The notes beneath the pieces are model-generated. The model had not been told where the DNA came from. It ran no database searches and saw only the letters and a program-made list of their open reading frames with translations. Shown here piece after piece: positions 10,241 to 21,367 of a stretch of 64,000 bases of DNA. The stretch comes from Calamus simplicifolius (Eukaryota > Streptophyta > Magnoliopsida > Arecales > Arecaceae): contig UESW01004572.1 in NCBI GenBank assembly GCA_900491605.1, positions 447,785-511,784 on the forward strand, in the 5' to 3' direction. Made by a program: the position numbers and the translations under genes. Within the stretch, counting starts at the first letter, position 1. Each line of letters opens with the position of its first letter.

Positions 10241-12620
10241 GCGATTGGGATGATATGGGATGAAAGAGTATTGTATTTTATATTTTGTGATTTCTTAATG
10301 GTGACTTATTTTTAAAAGATGTGGTTCTAGATTTTTAGTGGGCATAAACCTTTGCTATTAATTACTCTTACTTTAGGCCTATAAAACTTCCATTTAAGAG
10401 ATTGTAATCATTGTTAGCCTTGTGTGTAGATGTATTTAGAGAAATTTTATTATTTTTATTATTTATTTTTTGTTTCGAAATCTAGAATGACATTGTTGTG
10501 ATTTTTTATGACTTATGTTTAATGTCATATGTTTGTCATTTTCCTGTCTTCCCTTTTACCCCGATATTTGTCTCACTTTTGAATTTTAGCTTCAGTAGGT
10601 AAAAGAGAAAAACCCTAAGTTTTCATCTGAATATGGCTCCAAAACTTTTAAAGAGTAGATTTTAAAGAGGTAGGACTCCTAAGTCTTTGAAAGAACAAAG
10701 TTTTAGTTTTTGATGGAGTGAGGCCTAAAGTCTTTGATGGAGTAAGATTTCAAGTCTTTGATGAAGCTAGAATTCTCTCTAGCTTGAATTTGAGCCAAGA
10801 GCATGGCTCCTATTTGACTTGAATTGAGGGCTTGGCTCATTTTTGAGGAGCATGGCCCCTCTTTGACTTGAATTAGGAGTAAAGCTCCTCTTTAAGGCTC
10901 GGTCTAAGCTAAATCTAGCTCAATGTAGGAGCAAAGCTCTCAATTGAACTTGTTTTAGCTTTAATCTACCTTAGATCTAGCTTAATTTTAAAGCAATGCT
11001 TTTAATTAAATTTGATTCGAGCTCGATCTATTTTAGATTTGGCATGATCCTGGAGTAATACTCCAAATTGATTTTGATTTTAACTTAATCTAGATCAGAT
11101 TTGGCCTAATCAAGAGCAACACTTCAAAAGAACTTGATTTGGGCTCGATCTAAGTTAGATCTAATCCAATCTTGAAGCAACATTTTAGGTTAAACTTGAT
11201 TCAGGTTCGATCTTGGTTTGATCTAACTCGATCTTGGAGCAATGCTCTGCATTAAATTTGATTCAAGATCAATCTTGGTTGCATCTAGCTTAATCTTAGA
11301 GCAATGTTCCAAATTAAACTTGACTCGGATTTGATCTAAGTTTGTTCTGACCTAATCTTACCTTTTGGACTTAATTTGAGCTTGATCTAAATTCGATCCA
11401 ACCTGATCTTAAAGCAATACTCTAGATTGAACTTGATTCAGGTTTGATCTAAGTTAAATCTAACCTGATCTTAGAGCAATACTTCAAATTAAACCTGATT
11501 TGAGTTTGATCTTGGTTGGATCTAGCTTGATATTGAAGCAATGCTCTAAATTGAACTTGATTCAGGTTTGATCTTAGTTTGATCCAACCCAGTTTTGAAG
11601 CAATGCTTCAGATTGAACTTAATTTGAATTTGATCAAAGTTTGCCCTAACTTGATCTTGGATTTGATCTAAGTTTGAATTAACATAATCTTAGAGCAATG
11701 CTCCAGATTGGACTTGATTTGGATTTAATCTAAGTTTAATCCAACCTAATCTTGGAGCAACACTTTATATTGGACTTTATTTAGGTTTAATCCAAGTTTT
11801 ATCCAACCAATCTTGAAGCAATGCTCTATATTGGCCCTGATTTTTATTTGATTTAAGTTTGATTAAACCCAATCTTAGAGCAATGCTCTATTTGGGTTGA
11901 ATTTGATTTTGGAATAATACTCCATAATTTAATTATGGAGCTTTGCTCCATCTGATTTTTTGAGCAACGCTCTATTTGAGTTGAATTTGATTTTTGGAGC
12001 AGTGCTTCATAAATTTGATAAATTTGAACCAATGCTCATTTTAGGCTCGAACTAGGCCTAATATGGACTTGTGATCTAATCTTTATTTAGGAGAAATGCT
12101 TCTCTTTGACTAGATCATCTCTTGATTTGGTTTGATCACCACTTGATCAGTCTCGATTTGATTTAATCTTAGTTAATCTGACTTGATCTTGCTTGATCGT
12201 TATTTGATTTGGTTTGATCACGTCTCGATCAAGCTTGATTTGGCTCGATCGAGCTTAATTTGGCTCGATTGGGCTTGATTTGTGCTTGAACACCATTTGA
12301 TCTAAACCACCTTGGCTTAATTTGGTTCAACTTAGACTTGATTTGAACTCAATATGACTTGATTTGACTTAAAATGGCTTGATTTAGGAGTAGAACTTTT
12401 ATTTGAGCTTCATTGGGCTTGACTTGGGAGTACAACTTCCTTTGAACTCGATCAAGCTTAATGTGGTCTTGACCTGAATCAATCTGTCTCCATCTAGGCT
12501 CAATCTAGCTTTATGCAGTTCATTTTGGGCTTGATCCCAACTTAATCTAGTATGATTTGGCTTAAAGTATTTTGATCACAATCTGATCTAACTTGATTTG
12601 GAAGAAAAGATGGACCTACA
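10241..12620. repeat. Satellite-bearing repeat, copy 1
   Basis: Non-repetitive leader (10241-10790), then decayed tandem repeats to about 12620. The unit averages about 64 bp. The phrase GAGCAATGCTC recurs near 11236, 11301, 11407, 11473, 11536, 11600, 11694, 11756, 11815 and 11879, mixed with TTGATCTAAGTTTGATC-like stretches. The leader is homologous to 33455-33800, which also runs into GAGCAAAGCTC-type repeats. I infer an LTR or non-autonomous element with internal repeats. There is no coding capacity. Confidence 0.65.
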
Positions 12621-13630
12621 TTCTAAGTGAAGAGAATCAATGGTCTCCAGCTTTCGCTAAGTTTAAGAGAATGGACCAAATATATTTTGAATACTAAAAA
12701 ATAATAAAATATAATCAAATTTTTGAATAAATTTATTTTTCAAAAATAATTTTTTGGATCACAACCAAATAGAGAGGGAAGCCTTCGCTTCATACTCCGA
12801 CGTCCTCTAGGAGTTCAAGTCCCACTGGAGGTCACCGGATGTCCTGCTTCGATTGAGAATTAACGAACTCCATGCACCCAGCCTCAAGCTAGCTAGGTTG
12901 AATTCCTTCTAGCTAGTTAAGTGGACTGAGCTCGGTCAATATTACGTTAGGTCGAAAAAGCCGATCGAGCCTCAAAGAAGACATCAACAAAATTTCTAAA
13001 CTCCTCTTAGGCCACACTTTAGGGGGACCGGAGGAATATTTAAACGCAAGAACAAGCTAACAATGGATATGTTCCAATGGGGTCCACAACTTGTGCCTTG
13101 CTAGAAGATGATGCCATGTAAAGAGTGGAAAAAGCATGGCAAGGTTGTGATCTCCAATCCATGCATCAATCCAAAAGCGGAATTCTAATCCATTGCCAAT
13201 GAGAAAGAGACGCCAATTAATCCATAATTAAAGGTCCAAGAAACATGGGTACTCAATATAGTTCAAGCTCTTTCTTGCATATCAGAATCCTTTATTGGAT
13301 TCCAATCCCTTAAAATAAGCAGTGGGTAAACTATTTTTCCATGGGCATATCAGAATCCACTAACAATCTCCATCTCCACTTAATCAAAGCATGGTTCTCC
13401 ATGCCAGTTTACTTGGACAGTTAAAGGAGATGAAATTGGCAACACTTTTTTCCATATTCTATCAATTTTAGCAGTTAGCTAATTAGATAAAAAAATGTTG
13501 GTGAAAAATTCTTAGAAATTGTTAATTAAGTGATAAAGCAGAAAAATTAAAAATATACTGTGCTTAGATAGAGAACCTAGGAGTCCTTGGATTTCTATTC
13601 AAGAAAAAAAAAAAGGTATACTTGCATTTA

Positions 13631-13666
<36 letters not shown>

Positions 13667-14249
13667 ATTCTAACAACAAATAAAAATGGCATGCAGGATG
13701 AGAACACGGAATTCAACAAAATATTCAAAAAGTTTCCCGACCTTTGGCTTCCTCTCAACCTAAGAAAATCATTATGCTTTTAGTGGATATTGAATTAAGT
13801 AAAATGAATTTCACGTTGGCTAGCTGTTCTGATCTATTGCTTCACAATAAAACCAATATGTATCATCTGAATACTAATTGTGTCCAAGTCCTTTTATTAA
13901 ACCATTAGAAGTAGGTAGATTGATGATTATAGAAGGCATATCAGTCACCAAAATGAAGAGGAAGGAGATCTGATCACCTTTATGAGACTATTTAATTGGA
14001 CAAGTAATCAAGGTGTCAGGATGACTAGTTAGCAGCAGTGCGGTTTGTTCCAAGTAGAATGCCTTTCTTTTTTCCTTTCGTAGCAGTGGTGATTAACTTT
14101 ATTGCACAGGCCTACTGCGCAGGGCCTGACATCCTGAAACTGATGCAGCATCCAATATCAACCTTCAAAATGACGGATAAATACCAACGCCCAGTGCATC
14201 GCTTATCAAGCAACGATCAACATCATTCCTCCACTTTCAGTGCTAGAAA
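12621..14249. other. No gene supported
   Basis: Unique-looking and repeat-derived sequence without a recognisable coding region. It includes a TA microsatellite at 13634-13661. The frame at 14038-14262 has a hydrophobic start but no recognised domain, and it runs into the gypsy LTR. Confidence 0.45.
13634..13661. repeat. (AT)n microsatellite
   Basis: About 14 AT units. Confidence 0.9.
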
Positions 14250-14254
14250 GGATG

Positions 14255-15741
14255 TGATATGATGATCTAGTGTTGTTAGAAAAGGTAACGATCATTGTCA
14301 TTTTTCACTTTCGGAACTCCCTCGGGGTCGAAAGATGGGTCATCATTTCTTAACCCTGAGGTCCCCACCGGTCTCGGGGTCCACTGTCATTTCCCCACCC
14401 TCGGACCCCTTCGGATCGGGGGATGGGGTCATCATTTCTTAACCCCGAGGTCCCATCGGTCTGGGGTCCACTGTCATTTTCCCATCCCCGGGACCCCCTC
14501 GGGGTCGGAGGGTGGGGTCATCATTTCTTAACCCCGAGGCCCCCACCGGTCTCGGGGTCCACTGTCATTTTCCCCACCCCCGGGACCCCTTCGGGATCGG
14601 GGGTGGGGTCATCATTTCTTAACCCCGAGGCCCCCACCGGTCTTGGGGTCCACTGTCATTTCCTCACCCCCGGGACCCCCTCGGGGTCGGAGGGTGGGGC
14701 CATCATTTCTTAACCCCGAGGCCCCCACCGGTCTCGTGGTCCACTGTCATTTCCCCACCCCGGGACCCTTCGGGGTCGGGGGGTGGGGCCATCATTTCTT
14801 AACCCCGAGGCCCCCACCGGTCTCGGGGTCCACTGTCATTTCCCCACCCCCGGGACCCCTCGGGATCGGGGGGTGGGGCCATCATTTCTTAACCCCGAGG
14901 CCCCCACCGGTCTCGGGGTCCACTGTCATTTCCCCACCCCGGGACCCCCTCGGGGTCGGGGGGTGGGGTCATCATTTCTTAACCCTGAGGCCCCACCGGT
15001 CTCGGGGTCCACTGTCATTTCCCCACCCCCGGGACCCCTGGGGGTCGGAGGGTGGGGCCATCATCATAAAATTTCTCGGGATGCTCCAGCACTTGCACTC
15101 CCCTGGGACCCTCTCCGGTCTCGGTGGGGAAGCTATCGGCAATAGGCATGCAACTTAGCCGTCAAGGAAGACAACAGCCCCAGGCCGCGTGGTACTCACA
15201 CGTGATTCTCAGTACATCCGTGATTGCATCCCGTTATGGAGGGCCATGCCTCATAACGGCGTATGGGGCATTGCATGTCCCTGTACACGGCCATACCTTG
15301 CTACGGCGTACGACACGCTACTACTCGCAACTGTGCTTAGTCTCATCAGCTGGCGGCGCACTGCATGCCCTCGCGGCGCTGGACACGTATGATATCACAT
15401 CAACAGGAGGTACGGGGATGTCTCCGGCACATGTAGCTATGGTACGAAGGCAATCTCTTCTGATTGAAAGATAAGGTATTAGGACAAATATAAGAGCATG
15501 GGCAAGCGCTGTAAGTGTCATCTGAACTCTGGTTTTTCTGAGCTTTCTTCTTCCAGCAAAAACCCTAACCGCCTCAGCTACTCTTCGCTGAAGCGGTTCT
15601 TTGTCTGAACCCAAGCGACTGACTTGATCGTCGGAGGGTCCCCACCGGCGCCACCGGTCCCCGAGGACTTTTCTTGCAGGGCTTCGAGGAGAACGACGTC
15701 CGTCTTCCCCGGTGTTCAAGGAAGGTGGTTTGGCGTCATCA
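14255..15741 (+). repeat. 5' LTR of the Tat element
   Basis: 1487 bp, TGATATGATG to TCATCA. The left half (about 14330-15055) is a tandem array of eight ~90-bp units plus a partial one. The right half is single copy, with a TATA-like AAATATAAGAG at 15486-15496 that should drive transcription. It is shorter than the 3' LTR because it has two fewer repeat units. Confidence 0.9.
14337..15060. repeat. ~90-bp hairpin-forming tandem repeats in 5' LTR
   Basis: TCATCATTTCTTAA recurs near 14339, 14429, 14519, 14609, 14699, 14788, 14879 and 14969. Each unit also holds a C-rich arm (CCCCACCCCCGGGACCCC), a CTC loop and a matching G-rich arm (GGGGTCGGGGGGTGGGG). Each repeat is therefore an inverted repeat with a stem of about 17 bp. 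Long frames across this tract are composition artefacts. Confidence 0.85.
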
Positions 15742-15744
15742 GAT

Positions 15745-15762
15745 TGGCGCGCCAGGAAGGGG
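15745..15762 (+). promoter_or_regulatory. Primer-binding site of the Tat element
   Basis: TGGCGCGCCAGGAAGGGG starts three bases after the LTR's terminal CA, where reverse transcription is primed by a tRNA 3' end. I could not decide which tRNA it matches. Confidence 0.75.
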
Positions 15763-15826
15763 GAGTGCAAGAAAGACGTCGAACCAGCAGCTTTCTTCTT
15801 TCTCCTGTCTTCAAGACCTCTAAGCC

Positions 15827-17494
15827 ATGGTGACAACTCGAACGAAGGAGTTTCAGCCGGTCGCGCTGGGGGGCAGCGCTGCGGGGCTGGTCCACCCGCG
15901 GAGGCTTCCCCGGCTCTCACATCCATCTATTCGGAGCCTCTGAATCTCCGGGGGGCAGGGCCTTCTGCTCGTCAAATGACGTCCCCGCGCCTGCTCCGCA
16001 GCAGCTCCAGGAGGATCGACTCGCAGCCTTGGCCACGCAGGTCCAATCGTTGACTGCGATGGTTCAAGGTCTGTAGCACCAGCAGGCGGCCTTGCAGCAG
16101 TCGGAGCCGAACCCGTCTGTCCCAGGGGTGGTGCAGCCTAGCCAGCACTCCACCCGTCGGAGATCGCCCGTTCCTGCAGATCATCACCGCCGATCCCCGG
16201 CCAAGCCACATCACCGCAAAGCATCCAAAAGGCCCCGGTCTCCCTCTCGCCACGCCAGCGTTTCTCCTAAACGGCGGCACGGAAAGGAGCGGAGCGCCCG
16301 CGCCGGCATCGCCGCCCCCGTTCTTCTTCTGAATCTTCAGGGGAGGGCTCCTTCGATGGCCGGATGCCTCGTCGAGCTGAGCGTCGACTCGAGGAGTGCA
16401 ACCAGAAGCTGGAAGAACTTAGCCGTCGGATCACCCACCTGCCAGAGACTGATTATGACAGTCGACCTCCCCTGTCCCGCCGCATCATGGAGGAGCCCAT
16501 CTCCACCAGGTTCCGCCTTCCTCAACTGGACCCATACGACGGGACTACGGACCCCCTGGACCATTTGGAGAGCTACAAGGTACTCATGCAAGTTCAGGGG
16601 GCCACTGACTCACTTATGTGTGTTGCTTTCCCGGCTACTCTGAAAAAAGCTGCCCGGGCTTGGTATTCACGTCTGCCGCCACGAAGCATCGACTCCTTCC
16701 GCCAGTTGGAGAGGGCTTTTCTGGCCCACTTTGACGCCTGCCGGAAGATCCCGAGGGTGGCGACAGCTGTTTGCCGTACAGCAGAAGAATGGCGAAACTC
16801 TGCGGGACTACGTTGCCCGGTTCAAGGAGGCCGCCTTGGAGTCTACAACCTGGAGGACTCGGTGGCAACCCTGGCTCTGAAGCGGGGGCTTCGCCCTTCT
16901 CGCTTCGCATATTCTCTTGACAAGAAGCCGCCGGGCTCCTACTCCGAACTTTTGATCCGTGCCCAGAAGTACATCCGGGCGGACGAAGCTGACTTTTCCC
17001 GGCGTGAGGCTGGCGGGAGTATCCCAGGAAGCCAACCCAGCCAGAACCTGCAGAAGCCCGCCCCAGGAGGCCCGAGCCTCCTCGCCGACCAGACAACCGT
17101 CCTCGACCTCCTGCACCGAGAGACGGGCCTTACACCCGCTGCTTGCCCCGATATCCCAGATCCTGCTCGAGATCGAAGGGGAGCCCTATCTGCAACGCCC
17201 TCCTCCCATCAACCCGAAGATCCCCGGAACAAAAATCTCTACTGCCGCTACCACCGGGACCATGGCCACAACACCGACGACTGCCGGCAGCTGAAGAAAG
17301 CCATTGAAGACCTCATTCAACAAGGCCATCTGAGGAAGTTTGTCCAAAGGAACAACCCGGGAGCTCCTGGCCCGTCAGCGCCTGCACCGCCGGTAATTGA
17401 TAACACCCCGACGGAGAAGACGGTGGCGATGATTTCCTGGGGGGCAGGAGGCCCGTCGAAGAGACCAAGGGGAGAGGGAGGGGTAGAGCTGTAA
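15827..17494 (+). pseudogene. gag (capsid/nucleocapsid) of the Tat element
   Basis: Structural polyprotein of the retrotransposon particle. The likely start is ATG at 15827 (MVTTRTKEF), but the first 500 bp change frame. From 16364 an open frame of 376 codons carries a coiled helix (MPRRAERRLEECNQKLEELS), the capsid core (FRLPQLDPYDGTTDPLDHLE at about 16508) and the helix AFPATLKKAARAWYSRLPPR. It ends with a CCHC-like knuckle, CRYHRDHGHNTDDC, near 17242. Between about 16757 and 16845 the protein reads in the wrong frame: another frame there encodes LFAVQQKNGETLRDYVARFK. Two opposite indels therefore cancel out. The frame ends near a G-run just before the protease. Confidence 0.85.
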
Positions 17495-17780
17495 TTCCTT
17501 TTTTCGAAAAGGACTTGGAGGGGGTTGTAAATAAAGATGATGATAGCGTCGTCGTATCCATGACGATTGCTAAACACCCTGTAAAAAGAATCCTAGTCGA
17601 CAGTGGAAGCTCCGTAGATGTTTTGAACTACGATGCCTTTGTTCGCATGAATCTGTCGCATGATCTACTTCGACCTGTCGCCTTTGATGGGATTCACAGG
17701 AGATTCCGTGAGGGTCGAGGGGAAATTACTCTTCCCGTGACGGCTGGACGGCTCCGTGCCAAAGCACTGTCCTTATAAAA
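17483..17780 (+). pseudogene. Aspartic protease of the Tat element
   Basis: Cleaves the Gag-Pol precursor. The catalytic loop ILVDSGSSVDVLNYDAF is intact at about 17591, in an open frame from 17515 to 17778 that also covers the upstream strand SVVVSMTIAKHPVKR. It is out of frame with gag because of a shift in the G-run near 17478. The C-terminal part stops at 17778 and the linker to RT resumes in another frame. Confidence 0.8.
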
Positions 17781-19440
17781 TTTTTGGTGGTCCGTGTGCC
17801 CCTGGCGTACAACGCGATTCTTGGGAGGCCCGGGCTCAACCTCTTGGATGCCGTCATATCCACCAAGCGGCTCCTGGTGAGGTTCCCAACCAGCAGAGGG
17901 TCGGCGAGATGCGAGGAGAGCAGGGCCTGCCGGCGCTTTGCTATCACTTGGCCCCTAGTCCCCAGGAGGCAGCACTTGCACCGCCATCTGCACCGACACC
18001 CGAGGCCCTTGACCCGCGAGACTTGGAGAGGAGGGGGGAACCGGCCGAGCGGCTGCTCACTTTCCCCCTCGGGGAGGACCCCGTGCAGACGGTTCGAGTT
18101 GGAGCCTTACTTCCGGACGAAGCTCGTGACCGGCTCCTTACCTTTCTGCGGGCCAACGCCGACGTCTTCGCATGGTCAGCGTCCGACATGCCCGGGATCC
18201 CGGAGGAGGTGATTACACATCAGCTCAACATTCGACCGGAGTGCCGGCCCGTCAGGCAGAAGAAAAGGAGTTTTGCCCCGACCGGCAGAAGGCTGTTGAC
18301 GAGGAGGTGCGGAAGCTGCTGGCGGCTGGCCACATCCGCGAGGTGCGCTACCCCGACTGGTTGGCGAACGTCGTGATGGTTCGCAAGGCCAGTGGAAGCT
18401 GGAGAATGTGCGTGGATTTCACCGACCTCAATAAGGCGTGCCCCAAGGACAGCTTCCCGCTCCCCGAATCGACCAGCTGGTAGACGCCACCTCCGGGCAT
18501 GGGACGCTCAGTTTCATGGATGCGTTCTCGGGTATAATCAAATCAGAATGAGCCCAGCAGATGAAGAAGCAACCTCCTTTGTCACGGAGAAGGGGATCTA
18601 CTGTTACAGGGTGATGCCCTTTGGACTGAAAAACGCCGGGGCTACTTATCAAAGATTAATGAACAAGGTTTTTGAGGATCAGCTGGGGCGCAACATGGAG
18701 GTATATGTGGATGACATGCTGACCAAGAGCACCAATGCAGAAGACCATGTAGCAGACCTCGAGGAGACTTTCAACAATCTGCGCCGGTACCGGATGAAGC
18801 TCAACCCCCACAAATGCGCCTTCGGAGTAGCAGCTGGCAAGTTCCTGGGTTTCATGGTGACCCAGCGCGGGATCGAAGCCAACCCCGACAAGATCAGAGC
18901 CATCCTGGAGATGCGGCCTCCGGTCAGCAAGAAGGAGGTGCAACGCCTGACGGGGAGGGTGGCGGCCTTGAGTCGTTTCATGTCAAGGTCGGCGGAGAGG
19001 TGCCTGCCCTTCTTCAAGGCGCTGCGCAAGATTAACGGCTTCGAGTGGACGAAAGAGTGTCAGGGCTCCTTTGAAGAATTGAAGCAGTTTCTCTCCACTC
19101 CTCCGCTACTGTCCAAGCCTGAAAATGGAGAGGAGCTCTTTTTATATCTGGCCGCTTCCCCCGAGGCTGTTAGCTCCGTGCTTGTGCGCATGGATACCGA
19201 CGGAGCCCAGAAGCCAATCTATTATACCAGCAAAGTGTACTCCATGACGCTGAGACCAGGTATTCAAAAACTGAGAAGATTATCTTCGCCTTGGTGGTCT
19301 CTACTCAGCGCCTTCGGCCTTACTTTCAAGCCCATCCCATCGTGGTGCTCACGGACCAGCCCCTGCGAGCTATCCTGTCTCGCCCCGACACCTCCGGCCG
19401 GCTGGCTAAATGGGCCATCAAGCTAAGCGAGTTCGACCTG
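17781..19440 (+). pseudogene. Reverse transcriptase and RNase H of the Tat element
   Basis: Copies element RNA into DNA. The N-terminal RT block is near 18290-18480: KLLAAGHIREVRYPDWLANV, then SWRMCVDFTDLNKACPKDSF. The palm is near 18500-18740: TLSFMDAFSG, VMPFGLKNAGATYQRLMNKV, and the active site YVDDMLTKS at about 18703, both Asp kept. Connection and RNase H follow: GIEANPDKIRAILEM, FEWTKECQGSFEELK, then QKPIYYTSKVYS. One-base shifts lie near 18466 (in the C-run before the IDQLVDATSGHG part) and near 18533 (between AFSG and NQIRMSP), and another near 19262 breaks the RNase H C-terminus. Confidence 0.87.
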
Positions 19441-19975
19441 TCCATCCGGCCAAGTCAGCCATGAAGTCCCAGGTGTTGGCGGATTTCCTAGTCGAGTGCT
19501 CCTGGACCGAGAAGGACGTGGAGGAGGCGCGACCGGAGGAGCCTGTGGACTCTCCCTCATCTGGGGAGGCGGAGGACTGGATCCTGCATGTAGATGGAGC
19601 GGCAAACTCTCAAGGGAGCGGAGCCGGACTCATTCTCGCGAGCCCGGAGGGAGACGTGGTGGAGTATGCTCTCAGATTCCAGTTCCCAGGCGACCAATAA
19701 TCAGGCGGAGTACGAAGCCCTGCTGGCGGGGATGAGATTAGCTAAGGAGCTGGCGCGGGGCGCTTGAGGGCCTTCACGGACTCTCAACTCATTTCTGGAC
19801 AAATCGCCGGGGAGTACGAGGCTAGGGACCCCACCATGTCCCGCTACTTGAGCAAGGTGCATCCCAGGCGTCTCATTTTTCTTACTTCCGTGTCAGCTAT
19901 ATCCCCAGGGCGGAGAATGCCAGGGCTGACGCGCTGTCCCGTTGGCCACTTCGGTCGACGGGACGTTGGGAAGAA
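19410..19975 (+). pseudogene. Second (archaeal-type) RNase H of the Tat element
   Basis: The extra RNase H that separates Tat-lineage elements from other plant gypsy groups. Seen: VLADFLVECSW, then WILHVDGAANSQGSGAGLIL at about 19578 with its catalytic Asp, followed by EYALRFQFPGDQ. The frame then stops near 19700, while the continuing NNQAEYEALLAGMRLAKEL part lies one base out of phase. Later pieces (AFTDSQLISGQIAGEYEARD, 19767; ADALSRWP-like, near 19930) are in further frames. Confidence 0.8.
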
Positions 19976-20104
19976 CATACGTGGAGCACCTACAAGTCCC
20001 AAGCATTGAGGCGCGGATGAAGCATTGCCAGTGGAGCAGGAGCCCTCCTGGATGGACGCCTACATCCGGTACTTGACTGACGGTACTCTCCCGAGACCCG
20101 GCTG

Positions 20105-21271
20105 AGGCCAAGCTGCTCAGGCGAAGGGCCCCGAGATTCTTGATGATGGACGGGAAGCTTTATCGGAGATCTTTTCATACCCGTCCTCAGGTGTGTGGGG
20201 CCAACTGAATCAGATTATATCCTCAGGGAGATCCACGAAGGTGTATGCGGGAGTCATCTGGGGGGCAGAGCCCTAGCTACAAGGCCCTGCGCCAAGGGTA
20301 CTTTTGGTTGACAATGAAGGAGGACGCGGCCGAGCTTGTCAAGAAGTGTGATAGCTGCCAACGTCATGCCAATATCCAGCGACAGCCGACATCTCACCTG
20401 ACCCCCTGGTGGCACCTTGGCCCTTTGCCCAGTGGGGCATGGATATCTTGGGTCCATTTCCCCGGCCTTCCGGGCAGCGGAAGTTCCTCTTGGTGGCGGT
20501 GGATCACTTCACCAAGTGGGTTGAAGCTGAGGCTCTGGCCAAGATTACCGAGAGCAAAGTGAGATCTTTCTTCTGGAAGTCAATCATATGTCGGTTCGGG
20601 CTGCCGCGCACACTAGTCTGATAATGGCCGGCAGTTTGACAATGCGCCTTTCCGGGAGTTCTGCTCCGAGCTGGGTATCTGTCAGAGGTTCACTTCCGTC
20701 GGGCATCCTCAAACCAACGGGGCAGCTGAAGTGACCAACCGAATCATCCTCCAGGGACTGAAGTCTCGACTGGATGGCTGCAAGGGACGATGGGTAGAAG
20801 AGCTCCCCAACGTGCTATGGGCTTATCATACAACGCCGCGAACCCCACCGGCGAAACGCCGTTCAGCTTAGTCTTTGGCTCTGAGGCTGTTATTCCTGTG
20901 GAGATCGGTGCGCCCAGCCCTCGGGTAGAAGCCTATAGTGAGGAAGGTAACCCTGACCAACTGCGAGCCAACCTCGACCTGGTGGAGGAGTGCGAGACCG
21001 GGCGCGGCTTCGAATGGCAGCCTACCGGCAACGGGCCGCGAAATACTACAACGCTCGCGTGCGCCCCCGGACGTTCCTACCAGGAGATCTAGTCCTTCGA
21101 CGGGCTGAGGTCTCAAAGCCAACTGAGGGAGGCAAGCTAGCCCCTAACTGGGAGGGACCTTACCGGATCACCGAGACGCTGCACCACGGAGCTTACAAAA
21201 TTGAAGAACTTGACGGGACACCACTCCCTAGGACGTGGAATGCGGATAACCTCCGCCGGTATTATCAGTAA
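20105..21271 (+). pseudogene. Integrase of the Tat element
   Basis: Inserts element DNA into the genome. The zinc-binding region near 20285-20370 shows GYFWLTMKEDAAELVKKCDS, then CQRHA. The catalytic core spans about 20409-20860: WGMDILGPFPRP (first Asp), VDHFTKWVEAEALAKI, SDNGRQFDNAPF (second Asp, about 20620, in a shifted frame) and GHPQTNGAAEVTNR (Glu). After the core come FGSEAVIPVEIG and the C-terminal LAPNWEGPYRITE and TWNADNLRRYYQ block, ending at 21271. There are frame changes near 20440, 20620 and 20850, and near 20980. Confidence 0.87.
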
Positions 21272-21367
21272 TGTATCCCTTTTTTCATATTAAACATCAT
21301 CCCTGTATTGTTTGGGTTTTCACCCCTTATTCAATGCTAACAAGATTCAATTTTAGTTATCTAAATC

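Noticed and set aside
14295..15158. Long overlapping frames of Gly/Pro/Ser-rich repeats in the 5' LTR (and again at 25481-26573)
   Set aside because: They follow the ~90-bp GC-rich repeats, are open in several frames at once, and lie upstream of the LTR promoter.
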